This document shows positions 49,922-58,586 of a DNA stretch of 64,000 nt, piece after piece. A program made the translations under genes and the position numbers. This DNA comes from Umezawaea endophytica. Its GTDB lineage: Bacteria > Actinomycetota > Actinomycetes > Mycobacteriales > Pseudonocardiaceae. Position 1 is the first letter of the stretch, and each line of letters begins with the position of its first letter. The notes beneath the pieces were generated by a model. It did no database searches and had not been told where the DNA came from. It worked only from the letters and a program-made list of their open reading frames with translations. The stretch covers positions 1 to 64,000 of the forward strand of contig NZ_JANYMP010000001.1 of the NCBI RefSeq assembly GCF_025061645.1, read 5' to 3'.

Positions 49922-51595
49922 TCAGCGGTGGTTGCACAGCTCCAGTGGCGCCCCTTCGGACGTCGTGCACGGCAGGTAGCCCGCGTCGGTCAGCCTGGCG
50001 CGGGCGCTGTCGTGCCGCAGCAGGTAGTCGACGAAGTTGGCCGCCACCGAACCCGGCTCCGGCTTCTTCCTGGCGTACAGGTACTCCACCGTCCAGAACG
50101 GGTAGCCCGAGTCCACGCCGACGGCGGGGTCGAACGCCTTGCCGTCCACGGTGAGCGCGGTCAGCGGGTTGTCCTTGCGGGCCTGGGCGACCGACGGGGC
50201 GTCGGCGTAGCCGATCGCGCCCTCCGTGCGGCCGACCTCGCGCGCCACCTCGGGGTTCGAGCCGCGTTCGCAGCGGATCGTGGCGGCCTCGGGGTTCCGG
50301 TCCTTGGTGCGGCACCCGTTGGACGACAGCTCACCCTCCCCCGTGCCGAGCACCTTCTGCTCGAACAGCTCCCGGCTCCCCGACTCCCCACCGCGGCCGA
50401 CGATGCGGATCGGCAGCGACTCCCCGCCGCGCACCTGGTTCCAGTCGGTCGTGGTGCCGTCGTAGATGGACCGGAGCTGCGCGGTGGTCACGGTGTCCAG
50501 GCCGACCGAGGCGTTCACGACCACGTGGTAGACGACGATCCCGATCTGCTCGGAGTGCGGGGTGGCGCCGTCGGTCCGCTGCCTGCCGTCGGCCAGCGCC
50601 AGCAGCCCCAGGTCGTCGGGCCCGAGCGCGCTCACGGCGCGGACCCCCTCGACGCTGCCGGTGGGCGCGGTGGTGATCCGCGTGCCCTGGCTCTCGCAGA
50701 CGCGCTGGAAGTCCTGGGCGATGGCCGACGCGGTCGGCATGAACACGCTGGACCCCTCGATCCGCACCTCGCCGGACGCGCACGCCACCGTCGAGTCCGC
50801 GGGCGGCGGCACGAACACCAGGCTCAGCACCAGGAACACGGTGAGCAGCGCGGCGAGCGCTCCCGTGGCCCTGGGCAGGGTGATCAGCCGTTCGCGCTTC
50901 TCGTCCTTGAGCAGGCCGCTGTCCTTGAGCTTGCCGGTGGCCTCGATGTCCTTGGTGACACCGCTGTCGTCGGGTTCGCGCAGGATCACGACGAGCTTGA
51001 ACTTCTGCTTGCGCCGCAACGCCAGGTCCTCGACCCGGACGCCGTGCCAGTGCTGCTCGACGTCGAGCTTCGGGCTCGGCACGGTGCCGACCCACCTGGC
51101 CATCCACAGCGGCAGCCGTTCGCGGACGGTGCGGAGGCTGTCGCGGTCCACCGGGTCGTGGGAGCCTTCGGCGCCGAAGAACCTCAGACCCGCGCGGACC
51201 CGCTCGCGGATCTCCTCGGTGCTCGCCTCCGACACGCGGGCGTTCCACACGACCCGGCGGCCGAACGTGAACGACAGCGGCCGGTCGAAGTCGTCCGCGT
51301 CGATGTCGTACCCGCCGGTGTTGCGGATGCGGATGACCACGATGCTCATCCGGTCCAGCAGCTCGGCGACCTGGTAGAGCTGGCGCTGACCGGCCCTGGC
51401 CGGTTCGGTGCCGTCGTGCAGCCTCTCCAGGCCGAGCCCGATCTTCGAGTTGTAGAGCACCCGGTAGGTGATCCGCTTGCGCCGGATCAGGAAGCGGTCG
51501 ACGAAGGGCGTCGCGATCAGCAGGACGATCCCCAGCACGACGTTGCCGGGGCCGAGGAAGTCCAGCACCGACTGCAACGCCCTCAGCACGACCAC
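49922..51595 (-). CDS. two-TM protein with extracytoplasmic PstS-like phosphate-binding domain
   Basis: 557 residues, GTG start with GAGAGGAG upstream. Membrane helix 1 (about 12-36) and helix 2 (about 244-263) bracket a ~205-residue inward region (VIRIRNTGGYDIDADDFDRP, LSFTFGRRVVWNARVSEAST). After helix 2 a PBP-type domain (about 275-557) has VRIEGSSVFMPTASAIAQDF, IYDGTTTDWNQVRGG, IVGRGGESGSRELFE and PFWTVEYLY, like PstS. Ordinary PstS is a lipoprotein; here it is anchored and joined to a cytoplasmic region. It may be a ligand sensor rather than a transporter part. No pst genes are nearby. Confidence 0.82.
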   Translation of the reverse strand: MVVLRALQSVLDFLGPGNVVLGIVLLIATPFVDRFLIRRKRITYRVLYNSKIGLGLERLHDGTEPARAGQRQLYQVAELLDRMSIVVIRIRNTGGYDIDADDFDRPLSFTFGRRVVWNARVSEASTEEIRERVRAGLRFFGAEGSHDPVDRDSLRTVRERLPLWMARWVGTVPSPKLDVEQHWHGVRVEDLALRRKQKFKLVVILREPDDSGVTKDIEATGKLKDSGLLKDEKRERLITLPRATGALAALLTVFLVLSLVFVPPPADSTVACASGEVRIEGSSVFMPTASAIAQDFQRVCESQGTRITTAPTGSVEGVRAVSALGPDDLGLLALADGRQRTDGATPHSEQIGIVVYHVVVNASVGLDTVTTAQLRSIYDGTTTDWNQVRGGESLPIRIVGRGGESGSRELFEQKVLGTGEGELSSNGCRTKDRNPEAATIRCERGSNPEVAREVGRTEGAIGYADAPSVAQARKDNPLTALTVDGKAFDPAVGVDSGYPFWTVEYLYARKKPEPGSVAANFVDYLLRHDSARARLTDAGYLPCTTSEGAPLELCNHR

Positions 51596-51705
51596 GAGAA
51601 CTCCTCTCCGCAGAACCGGATTCTCGGTGCCGAACCGCCGTCAGCGGCCCCGGTCGCCCGTCCGTTCACCCGGAGTTCGGCGCGTGGACACCGCGCGGAC
51701 GCCGA

Positions 51706-53544
51706 CTACCGGATCGCGGTCAGGAACTGCTCCGGCCGCAGGGCCCGCGAGACGATCCGGGTGTCGCCGATCCAGCCGTAGAACCCGTGGCCGTAGCGCA
51801 GCGCGAACTGCGTCGCCCCGATGACGAACGGCTTGCCCAGCGTGGAGATGCCCTTGGACTCCTCGGAGGCGTTGCGGGCGATCTTCGCCCCGTCGACGTA
51901 CATCGTGGTGCGCCGCCCGTCGTTGACCACGGCCACATGCGTCCACCGCCCGGTCGGGATCGCGTGGCTCCACGAGGTCGGGTCGGCGTCGGTGGGCACC
52001 GGGTAGACGACGAACTGGAGGAACCGCTCGCCCGACACGTTCAGGCTGCACGTCGGCTCCTCCGGCGACCAGCCCGCGGTCTTGCCCGCGTCACCGCTGC
52101 GCCCCTCCCAGCTCAGGACGCCCATGAACGCGTGGTCGCCCTCGAACGGCTCGGGCAGCTTGAGGTAGGTCTCGATGGTGTAGCCGGACTCGAACCTCAT
52201 CCGGTTGACCGGCGCCGTCTCCGCCGCGCGCAGGATCGCGCCGCGGTCGGGGTTGCGCGCGCCGCCGAACCGCAGGCTCGCGTGGGCGGGCTGGGTGTCG
52301 TGGTGCTCGTTCGACCACGTCAGGACTTCGGCGCCGTTCGCGTTCAGGTGCTGGACGGTGAGGTCGTTGCCGTTGCCGGTCAGGTCGCGGGCCACGCTGC
52401 CGGGTGCCACGGCCTGGCCGTCGGCCCCGGCGGCGGGCAGACCGGCGGCGTCGAACCGCCAGTACGCCACGGTGTCCTTCACCAGCACCGCCGACGCGGG
52501 CCGCGGCTTCGGCAGCACCGGGGGCGCGAACGCGGCGAAGCGGGTCCGGAAGTCGATCTCCACCGAGAAGCGGTCGGCGTCGCCGGTCAGCCGCGCGGTC
52601 TCGGTCTCCGGGACGGTGTCGCCGCGGGTGAGCAGCCACGGGGAGTACGTCTCGACGTCGATCACGCCGCGGTCGAGGTCGAAGGTGTAGAACCGGACCA
52701 TGCCCGCGCCGCCGTAGTAACGGTCCTGGTAGTTGGTGATGTGCAGGTGCACGGCGTTGCCGTGGTCGTTGGTGAGCGTGGTGCGGCCGGGCGGCCAGTA
52801 GTGCCCGTTGAGGGTGAGGAACACCTGGTCGTTGCGCCGGATCAGGCCGTCCCACAGCCGCTGCCCGTGCGCGGACAGCTCGGCCCGCCCGCTGTCGGCG
52901 GACACCAGGTCGTGGGTGGTGAGGATGACCGGCAGCGTCCGGTGGTCGTCGATCACCCGCTGCGCCCACGCCAGGCCGCGGTCGGACACCCGCCAGTCCA
53001 GCGCGAGCACCAGCCACTCGCGACCGCCCGCCTTGACGACGTGGAAGCTGTTGTACCCCTTGGGTTCCATCCCGCCGAACGTCTTCATCCTGGCGAACCT
53101 GCTCGCCGGGAACGTCCGCGAGTACGGGGTGGACCCGCGCTGGTCGTCCGTGCTGCCGGGGATGTCGTGGTTGCCCGCCAGGACGCTGTAGGGCATGCGG
53201 CCGTCGATCGTGCGGAACACCGCGTCGGCCGTGCGCATCTCGCGTTCGGTGCCGTGCTCGGTCACGTCGCCCAGGTGCGCCAGGAACACGACGTCGTCGC
53301 GCTTGAGCAGCGCCCGCAGGGTGTGGCGGACCGGCTCGGCGTCCGAACCACCCTCGTCCAGCAGGTACTGGGTGTCCGGCAGGACGGCGATCGTGAACCG
53401 CGAGTCGTCGCCGCCGGTCGACGACGTCCGCGCCGACGCCTCGGACCCCGTCGCGCCGAGCAGGGCCGCCGTGGCGGGCACGGTGAACGCCGCCTGCAAC
53501 AGCGTGCGCCGACCGACGTCGCCGTGGAGTGGGTTGTCGGCCAT
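51706..53544 (-). CDS. Tat-exported metallophosphoesterase with LamG domain
   Basis: 612 residues starting MADNPLHGDVGRRTLLQAAF, with a twin-arginine signal. Calcineurin-like phosphoesterase domain (about 48-285): VLPDTQYL, HLGDVTEHG, SVLAGNHDIPG, THDLVS and LNGHYW, all five metal motifs. After a linker, a LamG/concanavalin-like domain (about 400-612) begins YWRFDAAGLP and includes RWTHVAVVNDGRRTTMYVDG. It probably hydrolyses phosphomono- or diesters outside the cell while binding a glycan or surface. The substrate is unknown. Confidence 0.9.
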   Translation of the reverse strand: MADNPLHGDVGRRTLLQAAFTVPATAALLGATGSEASARTSSTGGDDSRFTIAVLPDTQYLLDEGGSDAEPVRHTLRALLKRDDVVFLAHLGDVTEHGTEREMRTADAVFRTIDGRMPYSVLAGNHDIPGSTDDQRGSTPYSRTFPASRFARMKTFGGMEPKGYNSFHVVKAGGREWLVLALDWRVSDRGLAWAQRVIDDHRTLPVILTTHDLVSADSGRAELSAHGQRLWDGLIRRNDQVFLTLNGHYWPPGRTTLTNDHGNAVHLHITNYQDRYYGGAGMVRFYTFDLDRGVIDVETYSPWLLTRGDTVPETETARLTGDADRFSVEIDFRTRFAAFAPPVLPKPRPASAVLVKDTVAYWRFDAAGLPAAGADGQAVAPGSVARDLTGNGNDLTVQHLNANGAEVLTWSNEHHDTQPAHASLRFGGARNPDRGAILRAAETAPVNRMRFESGYTIETYLKLPEPFEGDHAFMGVLSWEGRSGDAGKTAGWSPEEPTCSLNVSGERFLQFVVYPVPTDADPTSWSHAIPTGRWTHVAVVNDGRRTTMYVDGAKIARNASEESKGISTLGKPFVIGATQFALRYGHGFYGWIGDTRIVSRALRPEQFLTAIR

Positions 53545-53674
53545 GTCGTGGTTCCTCCCGAGTCCGATGAGGACGCCAGCCTGTCGACCGCCCCCGCCCG
53601 GCGATCGACGTCCGGTCGAACAACAGCCGCACACCGGCTGAAATCTCGACACCGGCCGCCGGTCGGACCGGCCG

Positions 53675-54232
53675 CTACCAGGTGTCCTGGAACAGGACGC
53701 CGCCCGAGGCGTCCAGCGCCCGCACGACGTGCTCGTCCACGAGCGGCCTGCCGACGACGGTGACCAGGAACGCGCCGGACTCGACCACGGCCGTCGCCAC
53801 GGCCGTGCCGTCGAGCGTCGTCACGTGCACCGAGGCGACGGCGGGCGACACCCGACCCCACCACGTGCACTCGGCGCCGTCCTGGACGCACGCGGGCGCT
53901 GGACCGACGGTCAGCGGCGGGTCCTGCGCCGTGTTCACCCCGTCGCCGCCGGCGAGCATCGTCATCGTGGCGGGGTCGTCGGATTCGCACAGGGTCGACC
54001 ACTGCTCCGCGACGATCACGATCACGACGGCGCCGTCGGCGCGGGTCAGCGACGGTCCCAGCGTCACACCGCGCCGCTTCATGGCGCACATGTCGAACAG
54101 CTCCTGCGGCGTCGGCGGCATCGTGATCGCGCTCGCCCACCCCTTCACCTTCGACGAGGTCGCCAACCCGGCCACCAGTACCGCGGCCAGGAACACGGCC
54201 AGCACGGTCACGCCGGCCCGCAACATCCTCAT
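53675..54232 (-). CDS. membrane-anchored or secreted protein of unknown function
   Basis: 185 residues starting MRMLRAGVTVLAVFLAAVLV: one N-terminal hydrophobic segment (about 7-26), then an extracytoplasmic part. It has four Cys (CAMKRR, LCESDD, CVQDGAEC) that could form disulfides, and a C-terminal beta-rich stretch (VHVTTLDGTAVATAVVESGA). I do not recognise a family. It lies between the phosphoesterase and the DksA-like gene on the same strand. Confidence 0.65.
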   Translation of the reverse strand: MRMLRAGVTVLAVFLAAVLVAGLATSSKVKGWASAITMPPTPQELFDMCAMKRRGVTLGPSLTRADGAVVIVIVAEQWSTLCESDDPATMTMLAGGDGVNTAQDPPLTVGPAPACVQDGAECTWWGRVSPAVASVHVTTLDGTAVATAVVESGAFLVTVVGRPLVDEHVVRALDASGGVLFQDTW

Positions 54233-54315
54233 CAGGGGAGTATGGCCGACCCGCGGTGTGCCGCGCGGCCTTTTCCGGACCGGGGTACGGGTTCCGGCGG
54301 GCCGTCACGGCCGGG

Positions 54316-54657
54316 TCAGCGACGCCGGTCGGCGCAGGCGACGCACGTCCTGGCGGCGGGCAGCACCTCCAGGCGGCCGTCGCCGACGGGTCGGCCGCAC
54401 CGCTCGCACACCCCGTAGGCGCCCGCCCTGATCCGGGCCTCGGCCAGGTCCAGTTCGCCGAGTTCGGTCCGCGCCATCTCCAGCAGTCCGGCGACCTGCG
54501 CGCGCTCGAACGCGATCGTCACGCCCTCGGGGTCGTGCTCGTCGTCGTTCGACGTCCACTCGGACGCCTCCTTGATGCCCGCCAGCCGCCGGGACAGCGA
54601 CGTGACCACGTCGGTCAGGTCGGCCCGTCGCTCGGCGACCCGCTGGATGGCGTCCAC
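54316..54657 (-). CDS. DksA/TraR C4 zinc-finger protein
   Basis: 113 residues from the GTG at 54657 (VDAIQRVAERRADLTDVVTS); the start is the least certain part. Helical/coiled N-terminus, then the zinc finger CERCGRPVGDGRLEVLPAAR and TCVACADRR (C-x2-C-x17-C-x2-C). DksA/TraR proteins bind the RNA polymerase secondary channel and tune the stringent response; actinobacterial short forms often act differently. Divergent from a small membrane protein gene. Confidence 0.85.
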   Translation of the reverse strand: MDAIQRVAERRADLTDVVTSLSRRLAGIKEASEWTSNDDEHDPEGVTIAFERAQVAGLLEMARTELGELDLAEARIRAGAYGVCERCGRPVGDGRLEVLPAARTCVACADRRR

Positions 54658-54742
54658 CCCCGTTCCAACGGTCCACGCCGCTCGGCTGTTCCGCACGTCC
54701 GGGTAGGGTTCCGACCACCCGGTCGACCCACGAGGAACCCGA

Positions 54743-55123
54743 ATGATCGCTGTACTGCCCGTCGTGCTCACGGTCGTCGCGCTGCTGGCGGGCCTGGGCG
54801 CCCTCGTGATGCTCATCGCCGACCGGCCGCTGGTCCTCGGTTCGAAGCCGACCACGGCGCTGCTGGTCGCGCTGGTGCTGCTGGAGATCGGCCTGCTGGT
54901 GCAGGCGGTGGTCGGGGTGGTGCTGCTGAACGGCACGGACCGGGAGGTCGACGGGCTGACCTTCGTCGGCTACCTCTTCGGGCCCGTGGTGATCGTGCCG
55001 GTGGCCGTGGTGTGGGGGCTGTCCGAGCGCACCCGGTTCGGGCCCGGTGTGCTGCTGGTCGGCTGCCTGAGCGTGCCGGTGATGATCCTGCGCCTCACGC
55101 AGATCTGGGCGGGCCATGCCTGA
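54743..55123 (+). CDS. small four-TM membrane protein
   Basis: 126 residues starting MIAVLPVVLTVVALLAGLGA. Four hydrophobic segments (about 3-24, 37-60, 72-91, 100-118). No motif that I recognise. Its last 8 bases overlap the start of the next gene, so the two membrane proteins are translated together and may form one complex. Confidence 0.78.
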   Translation: MIAVLPVVLTVVALLAGLGALVMLIADRPLVLGSKPTTALLVALVLLEIGLLVQAVVGVVLLNGTDREVDGLTFVGYLFGPVVIVPVAVVWGLSERTRFGPGVLLVGCLSVPVMILRLTQIWAGHA

Positions 55124-55532
55124 GCCGACGACCGACCTGTCCGAGGCCACCCGCTCGGGGCCCGGCCGCCTCCTCATCGCCGTGTACGGGATCTTCGCGC
55201 TCGCCGCGACCGCCCGCTCCGCCGTGCAGATCGGGACCCGCTTCTCCGAGGCGCCGCTGCCCTACCTGCTGTCCGCGTTCGCGGCCCTGGTCTACATCCT
55301 CGCGACGGTGGCGCTGGCGCGCGGCGACGGCACGTCCCGCCGGGTGGCGTTCGTCTCGTGCGCGGTCGAACTCGCCGGGGTCCTCGTCGTCGGCGCGGTC
55401 AGCCTCCTCGTCCCCGACGCCTTCCCGGACGCCACCGTCTGGTCCGGGTTCGGCAGCGGGTACGGCTTCATCCCGCTGGTCCTGCCCGTGCTGGGCCTGC
55501 TGTGGATCCGCCGGGTCAACGCCAGGGCGTAG
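55116..55532 (+). CDS. small four-TM membrane protein, partner of the previous gene
   Basis: 138 residues starting MPEPTTDLSEATRSGPGRLL. Four hydrophobic segments (about 18-37, 48-67, 76-98, 112-131). The pattern GFGSGYGFIPLVLPVLGLLW resembles actinobacterial integral membrane proteins of unknown function. Pairs with the gene before it; ends 1 base from the convergent permease gene. Confidence 0.78.
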   Translation: MPEPTTDLSEATRSGPGRLLIAVYGIFALAATARSAVQIGTRFSEAPLPYLLSAFAALVYILATVALARGDGTSRRVAFVSCAVELAGVLVVGAVSLLVPDAFPDATVWSGFGSGYGFIPLVLPVLGLLWIRRVNARA

Positions 55533-55533
55533 G

Positions 55534-56361
55534 TCAGCCCTTCACCGCCCCGGCCGTCAGCCCCGCCACGATCCGGCGGTTGGCGACCAGGAACGCCAGC
55601 AGCGGCGGGATCGTGATGAGCAGGATGTTCGTGAACAGCAGGTTGTACTGCGTGCCGTACTGGCTCTGGAAGTTGTAGAGCGTCAACTGCACGGTGACGT
55701 TCTTGTCGCCCGGCAGGAAGTACAGCGGGTTGGTGAAGTCGTTGTAGACGACCACGGACTGCACGACGACGGCCGTCACGGCGACCGACCGCATCAGCGG
55801 GAACACCACCAGGAAGAAGACGCGGAACGGGCCCGCGCCGTCGATCACCGCCGAGTCGTCCAGTTCGCGCGGGACGGTGGCGAGGAAGTTGCGGAACAGC
55901 AGGACGCAGAACGACAGGCCGAACGCGACCTCGATCAGGATCAGGCCGGTCATGGTCCGGAACAGCCCGAGCCCTTGCAGCACGCGGATCGTGGGCACCA
56001 CGGCGGGCGGGATGATCAGACCGGACAGCACCACGAAGTCGACGACCTTCGTCCACCGGCCGGGGCGGCGTTGCAGCACGAACGCCACCATCGCCGCCAG
56101 CACGACCATCACCGCCACGCTGGCGACGGTGAGGATCGCGCTGTTCACGAACGCGATGATCAGCGTGTAGTCGCGGGCGGTCACCACGTCGACGAAGTTC
56201 TGCGCGAACCGGAACTGCCGGGGCCAGGAGAAGTCCAGCTCGGCCGACTGGGCGCGGTCCTTGAACGCGGTGAGCACGACGAACGCGAACGGCACCAGGA
56301 ACACCACGGCCGACGCCAGGATCGCGACACCGCCCAGCACGTACCTCCCGCGCGGCCTCAC
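55534..56361 (-). CDS. ABC sugar transporter permease (MalG/CUT1 type)
   Basis: 275 residues, GTG start overlapping the upstream permease stop (GTGA). Six membrane helices and the EAA-loop motif ELDDSAVIDGAGPFRVFFLV (about 165-185), typical of binding-protein-dependent permeases. Partner of the permease at 56358-57239; takes up the sugar released by the rhamnosidase. No ATPase gene is in the operon, so a shared MsiK-like ATPase is probably used. Confidence 0.93.
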   Translation of the reverse strand: MRPRGRYVLGGVAILASAVVFLVPFAFVVLTAFKDRAQSAELDFSWPRQFRFAQNFVDVVTARDYTLIIAFVNSAILTVASVAVMVVLAAMVAFVLQRRPGRWTKVVDFVVLSGLIIPPAVVPTIRVLQGLGLFRTMTGLILIEVAFGLSFCVLLFRNFLATVPRELDDSAVIDGAGPFRVFFLVVFPLMRSVAVTAVVVQSVVVYNDFTNPLYFLPGDKNVTVQLTLYNFQSQYGTQYNLLFTNILLITIPPLLAFLVANRRIVAGLTAGAVKG

Positions 56362-57239
56362 AGCTCCACCCGCTTGCGGCCCAGCGCCCACGACAGCGGC
56401 AGCACGATCACCGTCACCACCAGGAACAGCACGACGTTGCCCGCGGTCGACAGCCCGAAGAACCCGGCCTGGTACTGCTTGTAGATCACCGACGCGATCA
56501 CGTCCGAGGTGAAGCCGGGACCGCCGCGGGTCATGGTCCAGATCAGGTCGAACGACCGCAGGCCGCCGATCAGCGACAGGATGACGACCGTCACCGTCGC
56601 CGGGCGGCACAGCGGCAGCAGGATGTGCCGGAACGTGGTGAACCGGCCCGCGCCGTCGACCCTGGCGGCCTCGAAGTACTCGCTCGGGATGGACACGATC
56701 CCGGCGATGTAGATCAGGGTCGCCAGCCCGACGCCCTTCCACACGTCGACGAGCGCCACCGACAGCAGCGCGGACGACGGGTCGGTCAGCCACGCGGGTC
56801 CCCGCACGCCGAGGACGGCGAGCGCGTCGTTGATCAGCCCGCCGTTCGGCTGCATGAGGACGGTGAACGTGATGCCCACGCCGATGGTGCTGACGAGGAC
56901 CGGGAAGAACACGACCGAGCGCAGGTAGGCGCGGCCGACGATGTCGGAGGTGAGCAGCACCGCGAGCGGCAGCGCGAGGACGACCTTGAGCCCGGACGTC
57001 ACCACGGCGTAGACCAGGGTGTTCGTCAGGCCCTTCACCAGCGCGGGCTCCTGGAAGAACACGACGAAGTTCTCCAGGCCGATGAACTCGTGGTCGAACA
57101 GCGTCCACCTGGTCAGGCTGAAGTAGAACGACGCGAAGGTCGGGACCAGGAACAGGGTCCCGTAGACGACCGCGGCGGGCAGGTAGAACCAGTGCGGGTA
57201 GACCGACCCGGCCCGGTGCCGCCGCCGCGGTCCCGCCAC
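56358..57239 (-). CDS. ABC sugar transporter permease (MalF/CUT1 type)
   Basis: 293 residues, GTG start 2 bases after the binding-protein stop. The first helix (about 22-45) reads FYLPAAVVYGTLFLVPTFAS. The EAA motif is EYFEAARVDGAGRFTTFRHI. About six membrane helices; forms the channel with the downstream permease. The short Arg-rich N-terminus is normal for this branch. Confidence 0.93.
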   Translation of the reverse strand: MAGPRRRHRAGSVYPHWFYLPAAVVYGTLFLVPTFASFYFSLTRWTLFDHEFIGLENFVVFFQEPALVKGLTNTLVYAVVTSGLKVVLALPLAVLLTSDIVGRAYLRSVVFFPVLVSTIGVGITFTVLMQPNGGLINDALAVLGVRGPAWLTDPSSALLSVALVDVWKGVGLATLIYIAGIVSIPSEYFEAARVDGAGRFTTFRHILLPLCRPATVTVVILSLIGGLRSFDLIWTMTRGGPGFTSDVIASVIYKQYQAGFFGLSTAGNVVLFLVVTVIVLPLSWALGRKRVEL

Positions 57240-57241
57240 GG

Positions 57242-58561
57242 CTACCAACCCGGTATCCCGAGCTGCTTGGCCTGCTTCTCCACGTCCCGGTCGTAGAGCG
57301 CCGCGCCGTCGGCCGCCGACCGGATGCCGGAGCCGACCTCGACGGTGATCTGCTCCAGCGCGGGGCCCTTGATGGGCGAGACGAACTCCAGCGCGGGAGT
57401 CGTGCGCCCGGCGGCGTCGAAGTACGGCAGCATGTCCCGCACGGCTCGCGGCAGGTCGTCGGGCAGCGGGCAGTCCTTCACGACGTACGGCCCGGTCGGC
57501 GCGTAGGCCTTGGTCTGCGCCTCGCAGCCCTCGCTGCTCGCGATGAACGCGAGGAACTCCTTGGCCGCCTTCAGCTTGGCGCCCTCGGTGGTCTTGGGGA
57601 TGTAGATCCCGGCCGGGGTCCAGACGGTGAGGCCGTTCTTGGCGGCGTCGTCGCCGGGCAGCGCGAAGAACCCGACGTCGTCGGCCTGGTCCGAGTGGTT
57701 CGCGACGAGCGTGCCGACGACGAACGTCAGGATCGGGAAGTGCGCGCCCTCCCCCGCGGCGAGCTGCCGGAGCCCGCCCTCGTACTTGGTGGAGGCGAAG
57801 TCCGCGGTGAGGTACCCGGCGTCGTGGACCTCTTGCAGGCGCTGGAAACCCTTGAGCGCGGCGGGCGACCTGGCGTAGCTGGTCTTGTTGGCCGTGTAGT
57901 CCTCGGCGAAGCGAGGTTCCGCGGCGGCGACGTTGTGGAAGTCGGCGAGCACGAAGATCTGCGACGTCCAGGTGTCCTGGTAGGTCTGGATCACCGGCGC
58001 GACGCCCGCAGCCTTGATCTTCGCGTTGTTCGCCATGAACTCGGCCCACGTCTTGGGCACCTGGAGGCCGAGCCGGTCGTAGACGGCCCTGTTGTACAGC
58101 ACGCCACCGCCCATGGCGCCGCCGATCGGGACGCCGTACACCTCGTCCCCCGCGGAGACGGTGGGGAAGAACGTGTCCTGGATGTTGCCGAGGAAACCCT
58201 CGCCCTTCAACGACACCAGGGTCTCCGCGGGTTTCAGCGCCTGGAGCAGCGAACCCGAGTTGTACAGGAACACGTCGGTCATGTCCCCTGTGGACAGACG
58301 CGTCTTCACGACGTTGTCGCCCTCACCGCCCTGCGGGCGCACCTCGACCTTCACCTCGACGTCCGGGTTCTTCTCGGTGAACGCCTTGGCGAGTCCTTCG
58401 GCGGGGCGCACGCTCGCGTCGGAGTTGTCGACCAGGAACGTGAGCGAGACCTTGTCGCCGTCGCTGGAGCCGAGGTCGCCGGGACTGCACGACGCGAGCG
58501 CGAGCGCCGCGACCAGGACCGCGGCGAGTCCGGTCCACCGGGAACGGTGTGGGGGTTTCAT
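57242..58561 (-). CDS. extracellular sugar-binding lipoprotein (CUT1)
   Basis: 439 residues starting MKPPHRSRWTGLAAVLVAAL, GGAGG upstream. Lipobox ALASCS with the lipidated Cys near residue 26. SBP family 1 features: AFTEKNPDVEVKVEVRPQGG, DVFLYNSGSLLQAL, VPKTWAEF and FLAFIASSEGCEAQ. It captures the sugar at the cell surface and delivers it to the permeases. 25 bases after the rhamnosidase gene, so rhamnose or a rhamno-oligosaccharide is the likely ligand (inferred). Confidence 0.93.
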   Translation of the reverse strand: MKPPHRSRWTGLAAVLVAALALASCSPGDLGSSDGDKVSLTFLVDNSDASVRPAEGLAKAFTEKNPDVEVKVEVRPQGGEGDNVVKTRLSTGDMTDVFLYNSGSLLQALKPAETLVSLKGEGFLGNIQDTFFPTVSAGDEVYGVPIGGAMGGGVLYNRAVYDRLGLQVPKTWAEFMANNAKIKAAGVAPVIQTYQDTWTSQIFVLADFHNVAAAEPRFAEDYTANKTSYARSPAALKGFQRLQEVHDAGYLTADFASTKYEGGLRQLAAGEGAHFPILTFVVGTLVANHSDQADDVGFFALPGDDAAKNGLTVWTPAGIYIPKTTEGAKLKAAKEFLAFIASSEGCEAQTKAYAPTGPYVVKDCPLPDDLPRAVRDMLPYFDAAGRTTPALEFVSPIKGPALEQITVEVGSGIRSAADGAALYDRDVEKQAKQLGIPGW

Positions 58562-58586
58562 CGGGACCTCCGGGGCTGGGTGCGGT

